This document shows positions 23,041 through 36,119 of a stretch of 38,695 nucleotides of DNA, in pieces. The notes below the pieces were generated by a model. That model searched no databases, was not told where the DNA came from, and worked only from the letters and a program-made list of their open reading frames with translations. The stretch spans positions 1 through 38,695 of the forward strand of contig JAPFFF010000144.1 in NCBI GenBank assembly GCA_039105265.1, in the 5' to 3' direction. Numbering within the stretch: position 1 is the stretch's first letter; each line of letters opens with the position of its first letter. The position numbers and the translations under genes were made by a program. Source of the stretch: Tritrichomonas musculus (lineage: Eukaryota; Parabasalia; Tritrichomonadida; Tritrichomonadidae).

Positions 23041-24420
23041 CTGATGATTCAACTGCAGTTCTCGTTGCATCTGATGATTCAACTGCAGTTCTCGTTGCAT
23101 CTGATGATTCAACTGCAGTTCTCGTTGCATCTGATGATTCAACTGCAGTTCTCGTTGAATCTGATGATTCAACTGCAGTTCTTGTTGCATCTGATGATTC
23201 AACTGCAGTTCTCGTTGAATCTGATGATTCAACTGCAGTTCTCGTTGCATCTGATGATTCAACTGCAGTTCTCGTTGAATCTGATGATTCAACTGCAGTT
23301 GTCGTTGCATCTGATGATTCAACTGCAGTTGTCGTTGCATCTGATGATTCAACTGCAGTTCTCGTTGAATCTGATGATTCAACTGTAGTTCTCGTTGCAT
23401 CTGATGATTCAACTGCAGTTCTCGTTGAATCTGATGATTCAACTGTAGTTCTCGTTGAATCTGATGATTCAACTGCAGTTCTCGTTGAATCTGATGATTC
23501 AACTGTAGTTCTCGTTGAATCTGATGGTTCAACTGCAGTTCTCGTTGAATCTGATGATTCAACTGCAGTTCTCGTTGAATCTGATGATTCAACTGCAGTT
23601 CTTGTTGCATCTGATGATTCAACTGCAGTTCTTGTTTCATCTGATGATTCAACTGCAGTTCTCGTTGAATCTTATTATTAAACTGCAGTTCTCGTTGCAT
23701 CTGATGATTCAACTGCAGTTCTCGTTGCATCTGATGATTCAACTGCAGTTGTCGTTGCATCTGATGATTCAACTGCAGTTGTCGTTGCATCTGATGATTC
23801 AACTGCAGTTCTCGTTGAATCTGATGATTCAACTGCAGTTCTCGTTGAATCTGATGATTCAACTGCAGTTCTCGTTGAATCTGATGATTCAACTGCAGTT
23901 CTCGTTGCATCTGATGATTCAACTGCAGTTCTCGTTGCATCTGATGATTCAACTGCAGTTCTCGTTGAATCTGATGATTCAACTGCAGTTCTCGTTGCAT
24001 CTGATGATTCAACTGCAGTTGTCGTTGCATCTGATGATTCAACTGCAGTTCTCGTTGCATCTGATGATTCAACTGCAGTTCTCGTTGCATCTGATGATTC
24101 AACTGTAGTTCTCGTTGCATCTGATGATTCAACTGCAGTTCTCGTTGCATCTGATGATTCAACTGCAGTTCTCGTTGAATCTGATGATTCAACTGCAGTT
24201 CTCGTTGCATCTGATGATTCAACTGCAGTTCTCGTTGCATCTGATGATTCAACTGCAGTTCTCGTTGCATCTGATGATTCAACTGCAGTTCTCGTTGCAT
24301 CTGATGATTCAACTGCAGTTCTCGTTGCATCTGATGATTCAACTGCAGTTCTCGTTGAATCTGATGATTCAACTGCAGTTGTCGTTGCATCTGATGATTC
24401 AACTGCAGTTCTTGTTGCAT

Positions 24421-25019
24421 CTTAATATTAAACGGCAGTTCTCGTTGCATTTGATGATTCAACTGCAGTTCTCGTTGAATCTGATGATTCAACTGCAGTT
24501 CTCGTTGAATCTGATGATTCAACTGCAGTTGTCGTTGCATCTGATGATTCAACTGCAGTTCTCGTTGAATCTGATGATTCAACTGCAGTTCTCGTTGCAT
24601 CTGATGATTCAACTGCAGTTCTCGTTGCATCTGATGATTCAACTGCAGTTGTCGTTGCATCTGATGATTCAACTGCAGTTCTTGTTTCATCTTTTATTAA
24701 ACTGCAGTTCTCGTTGAATCTTATTATTAAACTGCAGTTCTCGTTGAATCTGATGATTCAACTGCAGTTCTCGTTGAATCTGATGATTCAACTGCAGTTC
24801 TCGTTGCATCTGATGATTCAACTGCAGTTCTCGTTGCATCTGATGATTCAACTGCAGTTCTCGTTGCATCTGATGATTCAACTGCAGTTGTCGTTGAATC
24901 TGATGATTCAACTGCAGTTCTCGTTGAATCTGATGATTCAACTGCAGTTCTCGTTGCATCTGATGATTCAACTGCAGTTTTTGTTGCATCTTAATATTAA
25001 ACGGCAGTTCTTGTTGCAT
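24421..25019. repeat. CTTAATATTA/CGGCAG monomer pair
   Basis: Copies at 24421 (followed by TTGATGATTC) and 24990 (followed by GGTTC). The 1-bp deletion monomer lies between them. The monomer before the second has a private GCAGTTTTTG change. Confidence 0.92.
24691..24703. other. Monomer with a 1-bp deletion, register change
   Basis: The usual CTTATTATTAAACTG reads CTTTTATTAAACTG here, so one A is missing. Every monomer downstream starts one base earlier (coordinate congruent to 0 modulo 30). The homologous monomer of the related block near 35790 has full length, so the loss followed that duplication or is an assembly error. It also ends the long minus-strand open frame from the right. Confidence 0.93.
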
Positions 25020-25049
25020 CTGATGGTTCAACTGCAGTTCTCGTTGCAT

Positions 25050-25319
25050 CTGATGATTCAACTGCAGTTCTCGTTGCATCTGATGATTCAACTGCAGTTC
25101 TCGTTGCATCTGATGATTCAACTGCAGTTCTCGTTGCATCTGATGATTCAACTGCAGTTCTCGTTGCATCTGATGATTCAACTGCAGTTCTCGTTGCATC
25201 TGATGATTCAACTGCAGTTCTCGTTGCATCTGATGATTCAACTGCAGTTCTCGTTGCATCTGATGATTCAACTGCAGTTCTCGTTGCATCTGATGATTCA
25301 ACTGCAGTTCTCGTTGCAT
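25050..25319. repeat. Run of nine identical GCAT monomers
   Basis: Nine successive consensus monomers ending GCAT without any variant, the longest uniform run that I noticed. At the corresponding place in block E copy 2 (after 36120) the run is shorter, so copy number here changed recently. Confidence 0.85.
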
Positions 25320-25349
25320 CTGATGATTCAACTGCAGTTCTCGTTGAAT

Positions 25350-27179
25350 CTTATTATTAAACTGCAGTTCTCGTTGCATCTGATGATTCAACTGCAGTTC
25401 TCGTTGCATCTGATGATTCAACTGCAGTTCTCGTTGAATCTGATGGTTCAACTGCAGTTCTCGTTGAATCTGATGATTCAACTGCAGTTCTCGTTGCATC
25501 TGATGATTCAACTGCAGTTCTCGTTGAATCTGATGATTCAACTGCAGTTCTCGTTGAATCTGATGATTCAACTGCAGTTCTCGTTGCATCTGATGATTCA
25601 ACTGCAGTTCTCGTTGAATCTGATGGTTCAACTGCAGTTCTCGTTGAATCTGATGATTCAACTGCAGTTCTCGTTGAATCTGATGATTCAACTGCAGTTC
25701 TCGTTGAATCTGATGATTCAACTGTAGTTCTCGTTGCATCTGATGATTCAACTGCAGTTCTCGTTGCATCTGATGATTCAACTGCAGTTCTCGTTGAATC
25801 TGATGATTCAACTGCAGTTCTCGTTGAATCTGATGATTCAACTGCAGTTCTCGCTGCATCTGATGATTCAACTGCAGTTCTCGTTGCATCTGATGATTCA
25901 ACTGCAGTTCTCGTTGCATCTGATGATTCAACTGCAGTTCTTGTTGCATCTTATTATTAAACTGCAGTTCTCGTTGCATCTGATGATTCAACTGCAGTTC
26001 TCGTTGCATCTGATGGTTCAACTGCAGTTCTCGTTGAATCTGATGATTCAACTGCAGTTCTCGTTGAATCTGATGATTCAACTGCAGTTCTCGTTGAATC
26101 TGATGGTTCAACTGCAGTTCTCGTTGAATCTGATGATTCAACTGCAGTTCTCGTTGAATCTGATGGTTCAACTGCAGTTCTCGTTGAATCTGATGGTTCA
26201 ACTGCAGTTCTCGTTGAATCTGATGATTCAACTGTAGTTCTCGTTGCATCTGATGATTCAACTGCAGTTCTCGTTGCATCTGATGATTCAACTGCAGTTC
26301 TCGTTGAATCTGATGATTCAACTGCAGTTCTCGTTGAATCTGATGATTCAACTGCAGTTCTCGTTGCATCTGATGATTCAACTGCAGTTCTCGTTGCATC
26401 TGATGATTCAACTGCAGTTGTCGTTGCATCTGATGATTCAACTGCAGTTCTTGTTTCATCTTATTATTAAACTGCAGTTCTCGTTGCATCTGATGATTCA
26501 ACTGCAGTTCTCGTTGCATCTGATGATTCAACTGCAGTTGTCGTTGCATCTGATGATTCAACTGCAGTTCTCGTTGCATCTGATGATTCAACTGCAGTTC
26601 TCGTTGCATCTGATGATTCAACTGCAGTTCTTGTTTCATCTTATTATTAAACTGCAGTTCTCGTTGCATCTGATGATTCAACTGCAGTTCTCGTTGCATC
26701 TGATGATTCAACTGCAGTTCTCGTTGAATCTGATGATTCAACTGCAGTTGTCGTTGCATCTGATGATTCAACTGCAGTTGTCGTTGCATCTGATGATTCA
26801 ACTGCAGTTCTCGTTGAATCTGATGATTCAACTGTAGTTCTCGTTGCATCTGATGATTCAACTGCAGTTCTCGTTGAATCTGATGATTCAACTGTAGTTC
26901 TCGTTGAATCTGATGATTCAACTGCAGTTCTCGTTGAATCTGATGATTCAACTGTAGTTCTCGTTGAATCTGATGGTTCAACTGCAGTTCTCGTTGAATC
27001 TGATGATTCAACTGCAGTTCTCGTTGAATCTGATGATTCAACTGCAGTTGTCGTTGCATCTGATGATTCAACTGCAGTTCTCGTTGAATCTGATGATTCA
27101 ACTGTAGTTCTCGTTGCATCTGATGATTCAACTGCAGTTCTCGTTGAATCTGATGATTCAACTGTAGTTCTCGTTGCAT
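25350..27179. repeat. Higher-order block C, copy 2
   Basis: Recapitulates 10561-12478: clustered GGTTC monomers, CTCGCTGCAT near 25852, CTTATTATTA monomers at 25950, 26460 and 26640, and alternating TGTAG monomers. It has two monomers fewer near 25500-25620. From 25710 the offset is constant at 14,729 bp. It is not attached to block A or block B here. Confidence 0.85.
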
Positions 27180-30100
27180 CTGATGATTCAACTGCAGTTC
27201 TCGTTGCATCTGATGATTCAACTGCAGTTCTCGTTGCATCTGATGATTCAACTGCAGTTCTCGTTGAATCTGATGATTCAACTGCAGTTCTCGTTGAATC
27301 TGATGATTCAACTGCAGTTCTTGTTGCATCTGATGATTCAACTGCAGTTCTCGTTGAATCTGATGATTCAACTGCAGTTCTCGTTGCATCTGATGATTCA
27401 ACTGCAGTTCTCGTTGCATCTGATGATTCAACTGCAGTTCTCGTTGAATCTGATGGTTCAACTGCAGTTCTCGTTGCATCTGATGATTCAACTGCAGTTC
27501 TCGTTGCATCTGATGATTCAACTGTAGTTCTCGTTGAATCTGATGGTTCAACTGCAGTTCTCGTTGAATCTGATGATTCAACTGCAGTTCTCGTTGAATC
27601 TGATGATTCAACTGCAGTTGTCGTTGCATCTGATGATTCAACTGCAGTTCTCGTTGAATCTGATGATTCAACTGCAGTTCTCGTTGCATCTGATGATTCA
27701 ACTGCAGTTCTCGTTGAATCTGATGATTCAACTGTAGTTCTCGTTGCATCTGATGATTCAACTGCAGTTCTCGTTGAATCTGATGATTCAACTGTAGTTC
27801 TCGTTGCATCTGATGATTCAACTGCAGTTCTCGTTGCATCTGATGATTCAACTGCAGTTCTCGTTGCATCTGATGATTCAACTGCAGTTCTCGTTGAATC
27901 TGATGATTCAACTGCAGTTCTCGTTGAATCTGATGATTCAACTGCAGTTCTTGTTGCATCTGATGATTCAACTGCAGTTCTCGTTGAATCTGATGATTCA
28001 ACTGCAGTTCTCGTTGCATCTGATGATTCAACTGCAGTTCTCGTTGCATCTGATGATTCAACTGCAGTTCTCGTTGAATCTGATGGTTCAACTGCAGTTC
28101 TCGTTGCATCTGATGATTCAACTGCAGTTCTCGTTGCATCTGATGATTCAACTGTAGTTCTCGTTGAATCTGATGGTTCAACTGCAGTTCTCGTTGAATC
28201 TGATGATTCAACTGCAGTTCTCGTTGAATCTGATGATTCAACTGCAGTTGTCGTTGCATCTGATGATTCAACTGCAGTTCTCGTTGAATCTGATGATTCA
28301 ACTGCAGTTCTCGTTGCATCTGATGATTCAACTGCAGTTCTCGTTGAATCTGATGATTCAACTGCAGTTCTCGTTGCATCTGATGATTCAACTGCAGTTC
28401 TCGTTGCATCTGATGATTCAACTGCAGTTCTCGTTGCATCTGATGATTCAACTGTAGTTCTCGTTGCATCTGATGATTCAACTGCAGTTCTCGTTGAATC
28501 TGATGATTCAACTGTAGTTCTCGTTGCATCTGATGATTCAACTGCAGTTCTCGTTGCATCTGATGATTCAACTGCAGTTCTCGTTGCATCTGATGATTCA
28601 ACTGCAGTTCTCGTTGAATCTGATGATTCAACTGTAGTTCTCGTTGCATCTGATGATTCAACTGCAGTTCTCGTTGCATCTGATGATTCAACTGCAGTTC
28701 TCGTTGCATCTGATGATTCAACTGCAGTTCTCGTTGAATCTGATGATTCAACTGCAGTTCTCGTTGAATCTGATGATTCAACTGCAGTTCTTGTTGCATC
28801 TGATGATTCAACTGCAGTTCTCGTTGAATCTGATGATTCAACTGCAGTTCTCGTTGCATCTGATGATTCAACTGCAGTTCTCGTTGAATCTGATGATTCA
28901 ACTGCAGTTCTCGTTGAATCTGATGATTCAACTGTAGTTCTCGTTGCATCTGATGATTCAACTGCAGTTCTCGTTGAATCTGATGATTCAACTGTAGTTC
29001 TCGTTGCATCTGATGATTCAACTGCAGTTCTCGTTGCATCTGATGATTCAACTGCAGTTCTCGTTGCATCTGATGATTCAACTGCAGTTCTCGTTGAATC
29101 TGATGATTCAACTGCAGTTCTCGTTGAATCTGATGATTCAACTGCAGTTCTTGTTGCATCTGATGATTCAACTGCAGTTCTCGTTGAATCTGATGATTCA
29201 ACTGCAGTTCTCGTTGCATCTGATGATTCAACTGCAGTTCTCGTTGAATCTGATGATTCAACTGCAGTTCTCGTTGAATCTGATGATTCAACTGTAGTTC
29301 TCGTTGCATCTGATGATTCAACTGCAGTTCTCGTTGAATCTGATGATTCAACTGTAGTTCTCGTTGCATCTGATGATTCAACTGCAGTTCTCGTTGCATC
29401 TGATGATTCAACTGCAGTTCTCGTTGCATCTGATGATTCAACTGCAGTTCTCGTTGAATCTGATGATTCAACTGTAGTTCTCGTTGCATCTGATGATTCA
29501 ACTGCAGTTCTCGTTGCATCTGATGATTCAACTGCAGTTCTCGTTGCATCTGATGATTCAACTGCAGTTCTCGTTGAATCTGATGATTCAACTGCAGTTC
29601 TCGTTGAATCTGATGATTCAACTGCAGTTCTTGTTGCATCTGATGATTCAACTGCAGTTCTCGTTGAATCTGATGATTCAACTGCAGTTCTCGTTGCATC
29701 TGATGATTCAACTGCAGTTCTCGTTGAATCTGATGATTCAACTGCAGTTCTCGTTGAATCTGATGATTCAACTGTAGTTCTCGTTGCATCTGATGATTCA
29801 ACTGCAGTTCTCGTTGAATCTTATTATTAAACTGTAGTTCTCGTTGCATCTGATGATTCAACTGCAGTTCTCGTTGCATCTGATGATTCAACTGCAGTTC
29901 TCGTTGCATCTGATGATTCAACTGCAGTTCTCGTTGAATCTGATGATTCAACTGCAGTTCTCGTTGAATCTGATGATTCAACTGCAGTTCTTGTTGCATC
30001 TGATGATTCAACTGCAGTTCTCGTTGAATCTGATGATTCAACTGCAGTTCTCGTTGCATCTGATGATTCAACTGCAGTTCTCGTTGCATCTGATGATTCA

Positions 30101-31220
30101 ACTGCAGTTCTCGTTGAATCTGATGGTTCAACTGCAGTTCTCGTTGCATCTGATGATTCAACTGCAGTTCTCGTTGCATCTGATGATTCAACTGTAGTTC
30201 TCGTTGAATCTGATGGTTCAACTGCAGTTCTCGTTGAATCTGATGATTCAACTGCAGTTCTCGTTGAATCTGATGATTCAACTGCAGTTGTCGTTGCATC
30301 TGATGATTCAACTGCAGTTCTCGTTGCATCTGATGATTCAACTGCAGTTCTCGTTGCATCTGATGATTCAACTGCAGTTCTCGTTGAATCTGATGATTCA
30401 ACTGTAGTTCTCGTTGCATCTGATGATTCAACTGCAGTTCTCGTTGAATCTGATGATTCAACTGTAGTTCTCGTTGCATCTGATGATTCAACTGCAGTTC
30501 TCGTTGCATCTGATGATTCAACTGCAGTTCTCGTTGCATCTGATGATTCAACTGCAGTTCTCGTTGAATCTGATGATTCAACTGCAGTTCTCGTTGAATC
30601 TGATGATTCAACTGCAGTTCTTGTTGCATCTGATGATTCAACTGCAGTTCTCGTTGAATCTGATGATTCAACTGCAGTTCTCGTTGCATCTGATGATTCA
30701 ACTGCAGTTCTCGTTGCATCTGATGATTCAACTGCAGTTCTCGTTGAATCTGATGGTTCAACTGCAGTTCTCGTTGCATCTGATGATTCAACTGCAGTTC
30801 TCGTTGCATCTGATGATTCAACTGTAGTTCTCGTTGAATCTGATGGTTCAACTGCAGTTCTCGTTGAATCTGATGATTCAACTGCAGTTCTCGTTGAATC
30901 TGATGATTCAACTGCAGTTGTCGTTGCATCTGATGATTCAACTGCAGTTCTCGTTGAATCTGATGATTCAACTGCAGTTCTCGTTGCATCTGATGATTCA
31001 ACTGCAGTTCTCGTTGAATCTGATGATTCAACTGCAGTTCTCGTTGCATCTGATGATTCAACTGCAGTTCTCGTTGCATCTGATGATTCAACTGCAGTTC
31101 TCGTTGCATCTGATGATTCAACTGCAGTTCTCGTTGAATCTGATGATTCAACTGCAGTTCTCGTTGAATCTGATGATTCAACTGCAGTTCTTGTTGCATC
31201 TGATGATTCAACTGCAGTTC
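27174..31220. repeat. Irregular short-period higher-order repeat domain
   Basis: A module of three GCAT monomers, two GAAT monomers, one CTTGTTGCAT monomer, then GAAT and GCAT recurs eight times. The CTTG mark lies at 27321, 27951, 28791, 29151, 29631, 29991, 30621 and 31191. Spacings are 630, 840, 360, 480, 360, 630 and 570 bp (21, 28, 12, 16, 12, 21 and 19 monomers). The domain has only one CTTATTATTA monomer (29820) and no CTTAATATTA monomer, so it is compositionally simpler than its flanks. Confidence 0.88.
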
Positions 31221-31409
31221 TCGTTGAATCTGATGATTCAACTGCAGTTCTCGTTGCATCTGATGATTCAACTGCAGTTCTCGTTGCATCTGATGATTCA
31301 ACTGCAGTTCTCGTTGAATCTGATGATTCAACTGCAGTTCTCGTTGAATCTGATGATTCAACTGCAGTTCTCGTTGCATCTGATGATTCAACTGCAGTTC
31401 TTGTTGAAT

Positions 31410-31529
31410 CTTATTATTAAACTGCAGTTCTCGTTGAATCTTATGATTAAACTGCAGTTCTCGTTGAATCTTATGATTAAACTGCAGTTCTTGTTGAATC
31501 TTATTATTAAACTGCAGTTCTCGTTGCAT
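31410..31529. repeat. CTTATTATTA/CTTATGATTA four-monomer cassette
   Basis: Full cassette just right of the short-period domain. It marks the return of complex higher-order structure. Confidence 0.93.
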
Positions 31530-33029
31530 CTGATGATTCAACTGCAGTTCTCGTTGCATCTGATGATTCAACTGCAGTTCTCGTTGCATCTGATGATTCA
31601 ACTGCAGTTCTCGTTGAATCTGATGATTCAACTGCAGTTCTCGTTGAATCTGATGATTCAACTGCAGTTCTTGTTGCATCTGATGATTCAACTGCAGTTC
31701 TCGTTGAATCTGATGATTCAACTGCAGTTCTCGTTGCATCTGATGATTCAACTGCAGTTCTCGTTGAATCTGATGATTCAACTGCAGTTGTCGTTGAATC
31801 TGATGATTCAACTGCAGTTCTCGTTGCATCTGATGATTCAACTGCAGTTCTCGTTGAATCTGATGATTCAACTGTAGTTCTCGTTGCATCTGATGATTCA
31901 ACTGCAGTTCTCGTTGAATCTGATGATTCAACTGTAGTTCTCGTTGAATCTGATGATTCAACTGCAGTTCTCGTTGCATCTGATGATTCAACTGCAGTTG
32001 TCGTTGCATCTGATGATTCAACTGCAGTTGTCGTTGCATCTGATGATTCAACTGCAGTTCTCGTTGAATCTGATGATTCAACTGCAGTTCTTGTTGCATC
32101 TGATGATTCAACTGCAGTTCTCGTTGCATCTGATGATTCAACTGCAGTTCTTGTTTCATCTTATTATTAAACTGCAGTTCTCGTTGCATCTGATGATTCA
32201 ACTGCAGTTCTCGTTGCATCTGATGATTCAACTGCAGTTCTCGTTGAATCTGATGATTCAACTGCAGTTCTCGTTGCATCTGATGATTCAACTGCAGTTG
32301 TCGTTGCATCTGATGATTCAACTGCAGTTCTCGTTGAATCTGATGATTCAACTGTAGTTCTCGTTGCATCTGATGATTCAACTGCAGTTCTCGTTGAATC
32401 TGATGATTCAACTGTAGTTCTCGTTGAATCTGATGATTCAACTGCAGTTCTCGTTGAATCTGATGATTCAACTGTAGTTCTCGTTGAATCTGATGGTTCA
32501 ACTGCAGTTCTCGTTGAATCTGATGATTCAACTGCAGTTCTCGTTGAATCTGATGATTCAACTGCAGTTCTTGTTGCATCTGATGATTCAACTGCAGTTC
32601 TCGTTGAATCTGATGATTCAACTGTAGTTCTCGTTGCATCTGATGATTCAACTGCAGTTCTCGTTGAATCTGATGATTCAACTGTAGTTCTCGTTGCATC
32701 TGATGATTCAACTGCAGTTCTCGTTGAATCTGATGGTTCAACTGCAGTTCTCGTTGCATCTGATTATTCAACTGCAGTTCTTGTTTCATCTTATTATTAA
32801 ACTGCAGTTCTCGTTGAATCTTATTATTAAACTGTAGTTCTCGTTGCATCTGATGATTCAACTGCAGTTCTCGTTGCATCTGATGATTCAACTGCAGTTC
32901 TCGTTGCATCTGATGATTCAACTGCAGTTCTCGTTGAATCTGATGATTCAACTGCAGTTCTCGTTGAATCTGATGATTCAACTGCAGTTCTCGTTGCATC
33001 TGATGATTCAACTGCAGTTCTTGTTGAAT

Positions 33030-33149
33030 CTTATTATTAAACTGCAGTTCTCGTTGAATCTTATGATTAAACTGCAGTTCTCGTTGAATCTTATGATTAA
33101 ACTGCAGTTCTTGTTGAATCTTATTATTAAACTGCAGTTCTCGTTGCAT
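33030..33149. repeat. CTTATTATTA/CTTATGATTA four-monomer cassette
   Basis: First of the second 870-bp tandem pair. Confidence 0.93.
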
Positions 33150-33899
33150 CTGATGATTCAACTGCAGTTCTCGTTGCATCTGATGATTCAACTGCAGTTC
33201 TCGTTGCATCTGATGATTCAACTGCAGTTCTCGTTGCATCTGATGATTCAACTGCAGTTCTCGTTGAATCTGATGATTCAACTGCAGTTCTTGTTGCATC
33301 TGATGATTCAACTGCAGTTCTCGTTGAATCTGATGATTCAACTGCAGTTCTCGTTGCATCTGATGATTCAACTGCAGTTCTGGTTGAATCTGATGATTCA
33401 ACTGCAGTTGTCGTTGCATCTGATGATTCAACTGCAGTTGTCGTTGCATCTGATGATTCAACTGCAGTTCTCGTTGAATCTGATGATTCAACTGTAGTTC
33501 TCGTTGCATCTGATGATTCAACTGCAGTTCTGGTTGAATCTGATGATTCAACTGTAGTTCTCGTTGAATCTGATGATTCAACTGCAGTTCTCGTTGAATC
33601 TTATGATTAAACTGCAGTTCTTGTTGAATCTGATGGTTCAACTGCAGTTCTTGTTGCATCTGATGATTCAACTGCAGTTCTCGTTGAATCTTATTATTAA
33701 ACTGTAGTTCTCGTTGCATCTGATGATTCAACTGCAGTTCTCGTTGCATCTGATGATTCAACTGCAGTTCTCGTTGCATCTGATGATTCAACTGCAGTTC
33801 TCGTTGAATCTGATGATTCAACTGCAGTTCTCGTTGAATCTGATGATTCAACTGCAGTTGTCGTTGCATCTGATGATTCAACTGCAGTTCTTGTTGAAT

Positions 33900-34019
33900 C
33901 TTATTATTAAACTGCAGTTCTCGTTGAATCTTATGATTAAACTGCAGTTCTCGTTGAATCTTATGATTAAACTGCAGTTCTTGTTGAATCTTATTATTAA
34001 ACTGCAGTTCTCGTTGCAT
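33900..34019. repeat. CTTATTATTA/CTTATGATTA four-monomer cassette
   Basis: Second of the 870-bp tandem pair. Counterpart of 22921 at an offset of 10,979 bp. Confidence 0.93.
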
Positions 34020-35369
34020 CTGATGATTCAACTGCAGTTCTCGTTGCATCTGATGATTCAACTGCAGTTCTCGTTGCATCTGATGATTCAACTGCAGTTC
34101 TCGTTGCATCTGATGATTCAACTGCAGTTCTCGTTGAATCTGATGATTCAACTGCAGTTCTTGTTGCATCTGATGATTCAACTGCAGTTCTCGTTGAATC
34201 TGATGATTCAACTGCAGTTCTCGTTGCATCTGATGATTCAACTGCAGTTCTCGTTGAATCTGATGATTCAACTGCAGTTGTCGTTGCATCTGATGATTCA
34301 ACTGCAGTTGTCGTTGCATCTGATGATTCAACTGCAGTTCTCGTTGAATCTGATGATTCAACTGTAGTTCTCGTTGCATCTGATGATTCAACTGCAGTTC
34401 TCGTTGAATCTGATGATTCAACTGTAGTTCTCGTTGAATCTGATGATTCAACTGCAGTTCTCGTTGAATCTGATGATTCAACTGTAGTTCTCGTTGAATC
34501 TGATGGTTCAACTGCAGTTCTCGTTGAATCTGATGATTCAACTGCAGTTCTCGTTGAATCTGATGATTCAACTGCAGTTCTTGTTGCATCTGATGATTCA
34601 ACTGCAGTTCTTGTTTCATCTGATGATTCAACTGCAGTTCTCGTTGAATCTTATTATTAAACTGCAGTTCTCGTTGCATCTGATGATTCAACTGCAGTTC
34701 TCGTTGCATCTGATGATTCAACTGCAGTTGTCGTTGCATCTGATGATTCAACTGCAGTTCTCGTTGCATCTGATGATTCAACTGCAGTTCTCGTTGAATC
34801 TGATGATTCAACTGCAGTTCTCGTTGCATCTGATGATTCAACTGCAGTTCTCGTTGAATCTGATGATTCAACTGCAGTTCTCGTTGCATCTGATGATTCA
34901 ACTGCAGTTCTCGTTGCATCTGATGATTCAACTGCAGTTCTCGTTGAATCTGATGATTCAACTGCAGTTCTCGTTGCATCTGATGATTCAACTGCAGTTG
35001 TCGTTGCATCTGATGATTCAACTGCAGTTCTCGTTGCATCTGATGATTCAACTGCAGTTCTCGTTGCATCTGATGATTCAACTGCAGTTCTCGTTGCATC
35101 TGATGATTCAACTGCAGTTCTCGTTGCATCTGATGATTCAACTGCAGTTCTCGTTGAATCTGATGATTCAACTGCAGTTCTCGTTGCATCTGATGATTCA
35201 ACTGCAGTTCTCGTTGCATCTGATGATTCAACTGCAGTTCTCGTTGCATCTGATGATTCAACTGCAGTTCTCGTTGCATCTGATGATTCAACTGCAGTTC
35301 TCGTTGAATCTGATGATTCAACTGCAGTTGTCGTTGCATCTGATGATTCAACTGCAGTTCTTGTTGCAT

Positions 35370-36119
35370 CTTAATATTAAACGGCAGTTCTCGTTGCATT
35401 TGATGATTCAACTGCAGTTCTCGTTGAATCTGATGATTCAACTGCAGTTCTCGTTGAATCTGATGATTCAACTGCAGTTGTCGTTGCATCTGATGATTCA
35501 ACTGCAGTTCTTGTTGCATCTTAATATTAAACGGCAGTTCTCGTTGCATTTGATGATTCAACTGCAGTTCTCGTTGAATCTGATGATTCAACTGCAGTTC
35601 TCGTTGAATCTGATGATTCAACTGCAGTTGTCGTTGCATCTGATGATTCAACTGCAGTTCTCGTTGAATCTGATGATTCAACTGCAGTTCTCGTTGCATC
35701 TGATGATTCAACTGCAGTTCTCGTTGCATCTGATGATTCAACTGCAGTTGTCGTTGCATCTGATGATTCAACTGCAGTTCTTGTTTCATCTTATTATTAA
35801 ACTGCAGTTCTCGTTGAATCTTATTATTAAACTGCAGTTCTCGTTGAATCTGATGATTCAACTGCAGTTCTCGTTGAATCTGATGATTCAACTGCAGTTC
35901 TCGTTGCATCTGATGATTCAACTGCAGTTCTCGTTGCATCTGATGATTCAACTGCAGTTCTCGTTGCATCTGATGATTCAACTGCAGTTGTCGTTGAATC
36001 TGATGATTCAACTGCAGTTCTCGTTGAATCTGATGATTCAACTGCAGTTCTCGTTGCATCTGATGATTCAACTGCAGTTCTTGTTGCATCTTAATATTAA
36101 ACGGCAGTTCTTGTTGCAT
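35370..36119. repeat. Cluster of three CTTAATATTA/CGGCAG monomers
   Basis: Copies at 35370 and 35520 (both followed by TTGATGATTC) and at 36090 (followed by GGTTC), the same two subtypes as in block A. Confidence 0.93.

Larger units (their letters stand above)
511..24690. repeat. 806 monomers in one unbroken 30-bp register
   Basis: From 511 every monomer begins at a coordinate congruent to 1 modulo 30, through to 24690. Insertions and deletions in this 24.18-kb run are therefore always whole monomers. This is shown directly by the column alignment of the sequence. It implies length change only by unequal exchange or slippage in whole units, or strong homogenisation that removes odd-length copies. 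Confidence 0.95.
21841..25050. repeat. Diverged higher-order block E, copy 1
   Basis: The order from the CTTATTATTA monomer that carries TGTAG (21841), through two cassettes (22051, 22921), the rare CTTATGATTA then CTTGTTGAAT then GGTTC set (22621-22680), the CTTGTTTCAT module (23.6 kb) and the CTTAATATTA pair (24420-25019), recurs at 32820-36150. The offset is 10,979 bp at first and 11,100 bp at the end. Scattered substitutions and whole-monomer indels separate the copies, so this duplication is older than that of block A. Confidence 0.8.
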
